Below are positions 1 through 7,600 of a DNA stretch of 64,000 bases, in pieces (positions within the stretch are counted from its first letter, which is position 1; each line of letters begins with the position of its first letter). A model generated the notes under the pieces. The model made no database searches. It saw only the letters and a program-made list of their open reading frames with translations, and was not told the DNA's origin. The DNA lies in assembly GCA_004294385.1 (NCBI GenBank), contig REAP01000033.1:1-64000 (forward strand), read 5' to 3'. The translations under genes were made by a program, and so were the position numbers. Source of the DNA: Oscillatoriales cyanobacterium. GTDB taxonomy: Bacteria; Cyanobacteriota; Cyanobacteriia; Cyanobacteriales; Microcoleaceae.

Positions 1-1
1 A

Positions 2-433
2 GATAGATGTATAAAACAAGTGTTTGAAGCTGAAAGCTTGTCAAGCACTAAACAATTTATCGATATTTGTACAACAGATCATGGAACAAATGCAAAATTA
101 GCTTGTTACTTTACAAATGTTGGAGGTAAAGGCGAACTGGAAACGCTTTTAAAGGCAATCAAGGCGAGAGATTCGACCTATGCTGATTGTTTGGATAGTT
201 GGAAAACTTGCATAGAAAACCAGGGAAAGAAAATCAACCAGAAAGAGTTTGATAAATTCTGGATTAGCAACTATATTAGATTTGATACTTGCTCAAAGCA
301 AGAACAGAAACAAGCTGGAAGGAAATGCAGTATGTCTGAGTTTGATTATGTTATGGAGCACAAAAAAGATATTTGGGATTGGGATAATTCTGCACTAGAT
401 GATTTGAAGGAGTTTTTTAAACTCTTTTGTTAA
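2..433 (+). CDS. hypothetical Cys-rich protein, 5' end probably outside window
   Basis: The frame is open from base 2 to the stop at 433. A GTG at 20 could start a 137-residue protein, but the absence of any upstream stop suggests that the true start lies before the window. The product is hydrophilic, rich in Lys and acidic residues, and has several spaced cysteines (CTTDH, KLACYF, YADCLD, KTCIEN, FDTCSK, RKCSM, ending in FC). No signal peptide or membrane segment is visible in this part. I do not recognise the family. The cysteine spacing could indicate a disulphide-linked or metal-binding fold, but this is inference only. Confidence 0.5.
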   Translation, partial: DRCIKQVFEAESLSSTKQFIDICTTDHGTNAKLACYFTNVGGKGELETLLKAIKARDSTYADCLDSWKTCIENQGKKINQKEFDKFWISNYIRFDTCSKQEQKQAGRKCSMSEFDYVMEHKKDIWDWDNSALDDLKEFFKLFC

Positions 434-517
434 CCCGCCTTCACATACAATTAATACCACTTATAAAAATTTGTGCTACAAATAATTATTGGGTTTGTTT
501 CTTCACCTACTGTCTGA

Positions 518-573
518 GGTGCGTCGCCATCAGATTGTTGATAGAATTCAAAGCTTGATAATGGCGACCCACC
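518..573. repeat. inverted repeat, 13-bp arms with one mismatch
   Basis: GGTGCGTCGCCAT at 518-530 pairs with ATGGCGACCCACC at 561-573, with one mismatch and a 30-base loop. It sits in the spacer before the phosphatase gene and belongs to the GTGCG...CACCCTAC family of small dispersed hairpins seen elsewhere in the window. No T-tract follows, so it is not a convincing terminator. Confidence 0.5.
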
Positions 574-596
574 CTACGCATACTAACTAGGAACTC

Positions 597-1193
597 ATGA
601 GCTTAAAAATCTACTTTCTACGCCACGGTGAAACAGTTTACAGCAAGACAGGCGGTTTCTGCGGCGACATCGACCCGGAATTAACAGCCGAAGGTGCTCA
701 AATGGCCCAACAGTTTGCCACAACTTACGCGAAATTGCCTTGGGATGCTGTTTATGTCAGCCCGATGAAACGGACGATCGCAACTGCAACACCTTTGTGC
801 GATAAAATTGGGATTGAAATGCAGTTGCGCGACGGACTTAAGGAAATTCAGTACGGCGAGTGGGAAGGCAAAACGCTAGAAGCTGTCAAACAAGAATACG
901 CTGAAGATTATATTAACTGGCTGACTGAACCGGCTTGGAATGCACCGACTAAGGGCGAAACTTCTGTGCAAATTGCGAGTAGAGCTTCTTTAATTATCGC
1001 AGAAATTCAGGAAAAATACAAAAATGGTAATGTTTTGGTGGTTTCCCACAAGGCGACTATTCGGATTATTCTGTGCGGTTTGTTGGGGATTGATTTGGGA
1101 AGTTATCGCAATCGTATTGCCGCTTTAATTTACCAGGTACTTGAAATTGCGAGTAAGGTGCGATCGCGCACCCTACAGCCTCAAACTAAATAG
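597..1193 (+). CDS. histidine phosphatase family protein (phosphoglycerate mutase-like), altered C-terminus
   Basis: The protein is 198 residues long and opens with the branch-1 histidine phosphatase signature LRHGETVYS, in which the RHG histidine forms the phosphohistidine intermediate. The second catalytic histidine lies in VVSHKATIRI near residue 151, and ELTAEGAQMA is typical of cobalamin-phosphatase and PGM-like members. Its substrate cannot be inferred. After IDLGSYRNRIAAL the sequence departs from what I expect of the family: the last 20 or so residues (VLEIASKVRSRTLQPQTK) read through a HIP1-containing hairpin (GTGCGATCGCGCAC) and end inside psaK on the other strand. The native C-terminal strand may have been replaced by repeat sequence. 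Catalytic residues are intact, so activity remains possible. Confidence 0.85.
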   Translation: MSLKIYFLRHGETVYSKTGGFCGDIDPELTAEGAQMAQQFATTYAKLPWDAVYVSPMKRTIATATPLCDKIGIEMQLRDGLKEIQYGEWEGKTLEAVKQEYAEDYINWLTEPAWNAPTKGETSVQIASRASLIIAEIQEKYKNGNVLVVSHKATIRIILCGLLGIDLGSYRNRIAALIYQVLEIASKVRSRTLQPQTK

Positions 1194-1446
1194 CACCCAA
1201 GTAAGACAATCCTAAAATAGTACCTGCTCCCAAAATATGACCGAAACAAGTAGTTCCCAATACAGCGCCTACGCCAAAACCACCGAACATATTCGATGAG
1301 GGCATGGCAGTGCCTGTGCTAGGATGCTGGATGGTGAATTTGCCGATCGCAATCGCTAGAATATTGCAAACAATCATGATGACAGCAATGGTGGGGCTCC
1401 ATTCTACGGTTCTGGGCGCAACGGCAAGTAAAATTGGTGTAAACAT
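1186..1446 (-). CDS. psaK: photosystem I reaction centre subunit PsaK
   Basis: The 86-residue protein is the right size for PsaK and has two hydrophobic helices, roughly residues 15-35 and 58-82, joined by a loop containing KFTIQHPSTG. The first residues resemble the short cleavable leader of cyanobacterial PsaK. PsaK sits at the edge of photosystem I near PsaA, binds chlorophyll and contributes to antenna coupling and phycobilisome state transitions. The gene is monocistronic and faces away from ackA. Its last codons overlap the end of the convergent phosphatase gene by 8 bp. Cyanobacteria often carry more than one psaK; which paralogue this is cannot be told from the window. Confidence 0.93.
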   Translation of the reverse strand: MFTPILLAVAPRTVEWSPTIAVIMIVCNILAIAIGKFTIQHPSTGTAMPSSNMFGGFGVGAVLGTTCFGHILGAGTILGLSYLGAI

Positions 1447-1710
1447 CGATCGGCTCCTTAAAATTTACTAAATGAAAATCTGAACAGAAGATATATCAAA
1501 AAAATGCAACTGTTAGCTACAATTTGCATTAACAGTTAACATTTCGACATTTTTCTTCATATTTTTCCAGGATTTCAAAATTTCTTAGTCCCTCTCTGCT
1601 GGGACTTCGTTTGTGTAGTAGCGATTTCAATCGCCGAGTCCTCAATCACCGATCGATCTAAAAACAGTTTTTGAATAATAATTTAAACCTTTACCTAAGT
1701 TGAGTAGACG

Positions 1711-2925
1711 ATGAAAATACTGGTCTTAAATGCAGGTTCTAGCAGTCAAAAGAGCTGTCTTTACGAGTTAAATGATGATGTTTTGCCCGATCGCCCTTTG
1801 CAACCCCTCTGGGAAGCTAAAATCGATTGGACTCATCAGCAGAATGTATCAGAGTTGAAAGTCACAACAGCAAAAGGTGCTCAGTTTGAGGAGGAGTTTG
1901 TATCGGAATCTCGCACAGATACAATTTCTCGAATGCTGGAGACTCTTTGGAAGGGGGAAACTCAAACCATTAATGATTTAAACGAGATTGATATTGTCGG
2001 CCACCGCGTCGTACATGGCGGACAAGACTATCAGCAAAGTACGTTGATTTCGCCGGATGTAAAAAAGGCGATCGCGCGTTTAGCGGTTTTCGCCCCCGTA
2101 CACAATCCTGTCAATCTCGAAGGCATTGAGGCGATCGAGAATATCCTCCCAAATATACCGCAAATAGCAGTTTTTGATACAGCTTTTCACTCACAGTTAC
2201 CGCCCGCCGCTTTTGTGTATCCAGGCCCCTACGAATGGCTGGAAAACGGGATTCGGCGCTACGGTTTTCACGGGATTAGCCATCAATATTGCGCGCGTAG
2301 GGCTGCGGAAGTTCTGAACCGCGATTTGGCAGATTTGCGCTTGATTAGCTGTCATTTGGGCAACGGATGCTCTCTGGCCGCTATTCGTGGCGGGGTGAGT
2401 GTGGACACGACGATGGGTTTTACTCCTTTGGATGGTTTGATGATGGGGAGTCGATCGGGTGCGATCGATCCTGGTATCATAATTCATCTGTTAAGGCGAT
2501 CGGATTTAACTGCTGAGAAGCTTGATGATATTCTCAATCGTAATTCTGGTTTGAAAGGGATTTCTGGGGTGTCTGGCGATATGCGACAGATTGTTGAGGC
2601 GATTATCCAAGGTAATGAGAGAGCTCAACTTGCATTGGATATTTACATCCACCGTTTGCGCGCCGGAATTGGGGCGATGCTGGCGAGTTTGGGAGGGTTG
2701 GATGCTTTGATTTTTACGGCGGGTGTTGGGGAAAATTCGGCTATTGTGCGGGCTGCTGCTTGCGAAACTTTTGGGTTTATGGGGTTAAAATTAGATGGGG
2801 AGAAGAATCAACAATTGCAGGGCGATGAAGATGTTGCGGCGGGGGATTCAGCGGTGAGAGTTTTGGTAATTCACACCCAGGAAGATTGGGAAATTGCGCG
2901 AGAATGTTGGGAACTTTACTCGTAG
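1711..2925 (+). CDS. ackA: acetate kinase
   Basis: This is a 404-residue full-length acetokinase. It has the N-terminal signature LVLNAGSSSQKS, the substrate-binding GHRVVHGG, the catalytic region VFDTAFHSQLP, the adenosine motif SCHLGNGCSLAA and the C-terminal FTAGVGENS. The enzyme interconverts acetate plus ATP with acetyl phosphate plus ADP, in fermentation or acetate assimilation with phosphotransacetylase. No pta gene is nearby; the gene stands alone between the psaK promoter region and the DUF433 gene. Length and all recognisable motifs are normal. Confidence 0.97.
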   Translation: MKILVLNAGSSSQKSCLYELNDDVLPDRPLQPLWEAKIDWTHQQNVSELKVTTAKGAQFEEEFVSESRTDTISRMLETLWKGETQTINDLNEIDIVGHRVVHGGQDYQQSTLISPDVKKAIARLAVFAPVHNPVNLEGIEAIENILPNIPQIAVFDTAFHSQLPPAAFVYPGPYEWLENGIRRYGFHGISHQYCARRAAEVLNRDLADLRLISCHLGNGCSLAAIRGGVSVDTTMGFTPLDGLMMGSRSGAIDPGIIIHLLRRSDLTAEKLDDILNRNSGLKGISGVSGDMRQIVEAIIQGNERAQLALDIYIHRLRAGIGAMLASLGGLDALIFTAGVGENSAIVRAAACETFGFMGLKLDGEKNQQLQGDEDVAAGDSAVRVLVIHTQEDWEIARECWELYS

Positions 2926-3006
2926 AGATTCAATATTTTATTTTCGTGTGTTTGTGCTAAAATTAAAAAGCTCTAAACATTAGCAATTAGAAGCCATTCA
3001 TGCTTT

Positions 3007-3327
3007 ATGTCTAAGCAATCAGTCATCACAAAGTATATTGAAATTACACCGGGAGTGGTTGGTGGTAAGCCACGCATTGCTGGTCATCGAATTTCTGTAG
3101 CACAAATTGCAGAGATGTATCTGAAGATGGGAGAGTCGATAGAAGAAATCGCTAGAGACTATAATTTGTCACCGGCGTCGGTTCATGCGGCGATGACTTA
3201 CTATTACGATCATCGAGAAGAAATTGACCGCCACACTGCTGAATCAGATGCTTTTGTCGAAGATTTGAAGCATCAGAGTCCACCTTCTCGTTTGCAGGAA
3301 AAGCTGAGGGAAATTAGAGGTGAGTGA
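3007..3327 (+). CDS. DUF433 domain protein, VapB-like antitoxin
   Basis: This 106-residue protein has the DUF433 pattern: an N-terminal ITPGVVGGKPRIAGHRISVA segment followed by a winged-helix-like region (IEEIARDYNLSPASVHAAMTYY) and a charged C-terminal tail. DUF433 proteins are usually the DNA-binding antitoxins of a pair whose second gene encodes a DUF5615 PIN-like nuclease, overlapping at a GTGA junction. Here the overlap is present but the partner stops after ten codons (separate entry), so this copy looks orphaned. It probably represses its own promoter. Confidence 0.85.
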   Translation: MSKQSVITKYIEITPGVVGGKPRIAGHRISVAQIAEMYLKMGESIEEIARDYNLSPASVHAAMTYYYDHREEIDRHTAESDAFVEDLKHQSPPSRLQEKLREIRGE

Positions 3328-3352
3328 ACGCATCCGCTTTCATAGGGTATGA
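3320..3352 (+). pseudogene. vestigial DUF5615 PIN-like toxin, 5' stub only
   Basis: A GTG overlapping the end of the DUF433 gene starts the frame MSERIRFHRV and then meets a stop. MSERIRFHLDEN-type starts are what I expect from the DUF5615 toxin usually paired with DUF433. The following 50 bases do not continue the family in any frame that I can recognise, so the rest appears deleted. The family identification rests on only eight residues. Confidence 0.45.
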
Positions 3353-3404
3353 GCAATAATCTGGCATCAACTTGATTTTGATTGTCATTTAATTTCTCCT
3401 TTTG

Positions 3405-3701
3405 TCAATTTTGCAGAATGTATTGACTGATAATATTTTTGAGTTCTTGAGGAGCTTCTTTGGCAATCGCCGCTCCTAAATCTGGACGAACAACCCACCA
3501 CCAAACCAGTTGTTCTAGACGATCGGCAGAATCTTCATTAGGACACCATTCGATCGTACTTTCATTGACACCAATAATGTTAGCACAAAGGTCATTAGCA
3601 ATGGCAACGCGATCGTCTAGTTTTTCAAACTGTACGATATCTTGCCAGCTAATTTCATTGGGAATAGAATTGAGAATTGATTGGATATCTAGAGTCAGCA
3701 T
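3405..3701 (-). CDS. hypothetical small acidic protein, putative immunity protein
   Basis: The 98-residue protein is acidic and contains a Trp-rich stretch (EQLVWWWVVRPDL). I recognise no family. It lies directly downstream of the HNH-like toxin gene on the same strand, with a one-base TAATG stop/start overlap that implies translational coupling. Small acidic proteins immediately 3' of polymorphic nuclease toxins are usually their immunity proteins; that role is inferred here from position and composition alone. Confidence 0.55.
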   Translation of the reverse strand: MLTLDIQSILNSIPNEISWQDIVQFEKLDDRVAIANDLCANIIGVNESTIEWCPNEDSADRLEQLVWWWVVRPDLGAAIAKEAPQELKNIISQYILQN

Positions 3702-4069
3702 TAAACTGTTCCTCCGAAAGCTATAATAACTTTAATGCCAAAGTCTTGTTGTTCTGCAAAAGATTGAGTGCTGAGCCATCCTCTCACGGTTAGAGTGATC
3801 GTACCTGTGAGTTCAGGTTGGAGGGAGTTGTAGAAATTGGTAATTTCCTGATGAATTGACCCCGTACCGTGTTCTAACCGGACGAGATTGCCTGTATTGT
3901 GTATTGCTTGAGCCCCGAATCTCTGTAAATTTGATGTTGTTTGCCCAACTATATGATGCCACGCTAACCCCGATCCTGCCACCCCCATCGTTCTTTTTGA
4001 GATGACTGTCCTTGATGCTAGTTCTCTAGCTAGTCGTCTTGCTATTTCTCGTCGAGTTTCGTCCGTCAT
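3701..4069 (-). CDS. small HNH/WHH-like nuclease-toxin domain protein
   Basis: The 122-residue protein has a basic N-terminal helix (TRREIARRLARELASR) and then AWHHIVGQ at residues 36-43, IHNTGNLVRL at 56-65 and GSIHQEITNFYNS around 70-82. This succession of His-His, Asn and a later His resembles the HNH-superfamily endonuclease domains found at the C-terminus of polymorphic toxins (Rhs, CDI and related). It occurs here as a free-standing gene without a long delivery region, so it may be a detached toxin tip or a remnant. The downstream gene overlaps by one base and is the candidate immunity gene. Catalytic activity is not proven. Confidence 0.6.
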   Translation of the reverse strand: MTDETRREIARRLARELASRTVISKRTMGVAGSGLAWHHIVGQTTSNLQRFGAQAIHNTGNLVRLEHGTGSIHQEITNFYNSLQPELTGTITLTVRGWLSTQSFAEQQDFGIKVIIAFGGTV

Positions 4070-4214
4070 TTATATGAATTAGCTTTCACTGCTTTGATTT
4101 AACCCTATCATGGATTAAGGGCGATCGCGCTTTTTAGCAATCACAGATAAACGGAATGGATGCGGATAGATAAAAACGCAATTTATCTGTATTTATGACT
4201 TACGCATGGGGCCC

Positions 4215-4278
4215 AGAAACCGGGTTTTTGCGAAAATACTTCGCCGCAGCCAACAGATTCGGTAAAAACCCGGTTTCT
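4215..4278. repeat. dispersed hairpin repeat, AGAAACCGGGTTTTT arms
   Basis: Perfect 15-bp inverted arms at 4215-4229 and 4264-4278 enclose a 34-base loop. A related copy lies at 17229-17319, and there a different repeat interrupts the right arm. This is a mobile or amplified intergenic palindrome, also able to form an RNA hairpin. Confidence 0.75.
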
Positions 4279-4374
4279 TTGTCGGAGCGCATAAACCCTA
4301 GAATATTTATTCTAGGGCTTTAGTGCGTTACTGACATCCCCGAATATTCCTTCTAATTCCTGACCATTCATTAG

Positions 4375-4545
4375 CTAAACTAGATTGAGAACTAGAAATT
4401 TTCCGACCCAACATTCTTGTTTGAGATGATAGGCTAGAGATGCGGCGGTTTGTGCCGTGGCTGGTTTTACTAGAATGGTACAATCTATGCCAATTGCACT
4501 GATTAGGGCTAGTGCTCCTAATATCTTGAATTTTAGTTTAATCAT
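4375..4545 (-). CDS. small secreted protein ORF (56 aa), possibly a remnant
   Basis: An ATG at 4545 opens a 56-codon frame. Its product has a convincing signal peptide: a Lys-rich start (MIKLKFK), a hydrophobic core, and AKPATAQ-like residues (VKPATAQTAA) before a short mature part containing ECWVGKF. After the TAG at 4375 the frame stays open for another 20 codons (LMNGQELEGIFGDV...). That suggests the stop may have truncated a longer ancestral protein. I do not recognise the family. Confidence 0.4.
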   Translation of the reverse strand: MIKLKFKILGALALISAIGIDCTILVKPATAQTAASLAYHLKQECWVGKFLVLNLV

Positions 4546-4654
4546 GATTCAAGGTCTGTGAGAGGGTTGGGATTTAAGGACGGTGGTTGTGGGGATTGTT
4601 TTAGAGGGCGATCGCGCTTTTTGTCGTAAGGGCGATCGCGCTAATCCGATTATC

Positions 4655-7600
4655 CTAAATCACTGGCAGATTGATGGAGACAAAACTACCGCTTAACTGA
4701 GTAGGTGATACGCCGACAACAAGACCTAAAATTTGATTTGAACCTGCAATCTTGATGACAGTATTTCCCTGATCGAAGTTCAGCAGTAAGTTCGATTCTA
4801 TTAATCCTTCTGTCAGTCCAATTTTATCTGCACCTAATTGGAAGTCTAAGATAGCATCTGGCAGAAAATCACCAGTTACGGCCGCATTTTTGGGTAGGAC
4901 AAAGGTATCGCTGCCGGGGCCGCCGATTAAGATATCTCGACCTAAATCGCCGCTGAGGGTGTCATCGCCTTCGTTTCCTTTCAGACGATCGTTGTCTGCA
5001 CCTCCTAGGATTAAATCATTGCCTCGGCCACCAAAGATATTGTCATTTCCGCTGTTACCAGTCAGGATATCATTGCCTTTATTGCCGTAGATGATGTCAT
5101 CTCCGCCAAGTCCGGCAAGGGTGTCATCGCCTGCGAAACCAGCGATGCTATCTGCTGCATCAATGCCAACTAGATTGTCGTTTTCAGAAGTTCCTAAAAC
5201 TTGACGCAGTGGAGGACGAGTTGGTGTAGGTGTTGGTGTTGCTACAACATTATCTGTCGCCGATTCAGTACCGTCATTTGTGACTGTAGTGCTGGCGAAA
5301 TCGAAATCATTGGAGATGTCGGGGTCGTATGTTTTACTCGTTATGCTAGAGGTACCAGTGATGTTTCCGGTTGTCGGTGCGGTAACGGTAATGCTAACAG
5401 TTGAAATTTGACCTTTGGGTACATCGCCGAGGTCAAAAGTGAGTTCATTTCCTGACTGTTTGGTGGGGGCGATATTAGCCGAAACAAATTTAGCACCCTC
5501 TGGCAAGGTTTCGGTGAGGATTGCACCTTTAGCGTTATCAGTGCCGTTGTTGGTGACGGCAACGGTGTAGGTGAGGTTGCTTCCCGGTATTGCTGTATCG
5601 CGATCGGCTGTTTTAGTGACTGATAAATCTGCTGATTCTGTCACTTTAATCGGCAGCGGTGCGTAGCTGAAAACAGGTGCGTTGTTTTCATCCATCGCCA
5701 TTGCGTAGACGTAGTAATCGCCAGTGGGTAAGCCTTGAGTGTTCCAGACAAAGTTGCCTGCGCCGTCTTTTTCCTCAAGGCCATCTTTGATTAGAATGCC
5801 ATCGAAACCTTGGTTGTCATTGTCGTAGAAGAGGCTAACTTTGGCAGTGGAGTCAGCGTCAAAAGCGTTGTAGTTGATGGTGACATTTTGTCCGCTAACA
5901 TCTTTAGATGCGGCAGTTACTTGAACAGTAGGAGCTTTGCTATCCCTAAAAGCTTTGTACTGTATATTTCCTAAACCACTGGAATTAGCTAGTTTTAGAT
6001 CCCAAGTACCTGGTTCTGGATTACGGACAATGACAGCCTTAGTCTTTGCTCCTGTGAGATCGTTAACAATTGCAATTTTGTCAGTAGGGAAGTTACCTTC
6101 TGTGAAAATAGTACCATTTGGTGCTACTACCTCAATTGGTGCATTACTTGTCGGATTTTCCCAGTCTGCGCCAAGTAGAATCCATTCTGTTCCCTGAGCG
6201 ATGCCGAAACTGTTAGAATTGTCCAAAATTGAGCTGGCAATCTTGGTGTTACTTGAGCTTAAATCAAGTTGCTGGGCAGTTTTACTGATGCCCTCTAACT
6301 CTTTAGGGCCTAAAGGCTGAAGTTCGCCTTTACCGTAGTAAACTCTGGTTCCCACATTAATCAAACCAACATTTATTAGTGGTATGTTGATTTGACCCCA
6401 AGTGGTAATGAAGTCATCATCTTTTGATTCATTGTTGCGATACTGGAGTTGAAAATTACCTGATGCAAGCTCTTTATTTCTGAAGAATCCGAAAAAGTCT
6501 GCATCAGGGATTTTCAATTTTCCACTGCCTGCACCATCCATGTCAAGCGTCTTAGTGTTAGTTGTGAGCGAAGCTTGCCCTGATAATGTGTTGCCAAGCG
6601 CTCCAAAACTACCTCCTTGTTTAATCTCTTTATTCTTCCAATTCCACTCTGCATTTCCTTGAAGATTGAAAAAGTTTTCATTGATTAAATTCAATTTCAG
6701 GGTTCCAGCTAAACGCTCGGAACTAACTTTACCATCAATTTGTATGTCAACAAGAGCTCCCTCAATTGGGTCTTTGAGACCGAAACCATTCTCCAAAACT
6801 GCTTTGAATGGTTCTTTTAAAGGTACTACATACTTTGGTCCATAGCTAAATCCAATACCTCCGACCGCTTCAATAGGATCAGTGGCCGACTTAGCCAAAT
6901 TATTGACCCCAATTTTTAACCGTTGTAAAAAAATCTGGGGACCAATAGGAGGTGGTAGAGGAGGAGTGATAGCAAAGTTAAGATTGTCCCCTTCTAAGGA
7001 GATGCTGTTGAATTCAAAAGGAGAATATTTTACACCAACTTCAACACCTGCTGCTGGTGCTGAAACTAGACCTATCCCTCCTAATGTAGGAGGAAAGGCT
7101 AACTTGGGGGCAAAGGGAAAGTTTACCTTTCCCTTGACCACCGCTTCTTTTTTATCAGAATCAAAAGCTAATGAGGCTTCGTTTAAGCCCCAGCCTCCAG
7201 GGAGATCAATATTTTTTAGGGAAGCTACTCCCTTAATTCCCAGTTGGGGCTTACCACCTACATCCTTAATTTGAATGTAGTTATCCCCAGCAAAGTCAAC
7301 TGTCAACTCAGGATTTTGTTTGAATACGTTAAGTCCTTTTTTCTGTTGAGTAATTGGTTCTGCAACAAGTTTACCTTGAAGTTTAAATGCTTTTTCTGCT
7401 GGAATAATGGATATGTCCAAATCAGTGGCATTAACATTCATCAAATTACCAAAAAGTGGAAATTTAGGTGTACTTGGAATAGAGACTTTATCACCCGCTA
7501 TTCTTGCACCATCTTTATCAATTAAGAGAGAGTTGTTGCCATCAAGAACTACCCTTGCTTTCCCCAAACCTTCGGGCAGGGTGAACTCACTTCTAAGACC

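Larger units (their letters stand above)
4070..4654. other. 585-bp spacer with hairpins and one small ORF
   Basis: The spacer between the toxin gene and the large RTX gene holds HIP1 octamers (for example 4121-4128 and 4608-4615), a 15-bp perfect hairpin at 4215-4278 and a 56-codon secreted ORF on the minus strand at 4375-4545. The two HIP1 copies near 4601-4640 sit in the same extended context, AGGGCGATCGCGCT. Confidence 0.6.
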
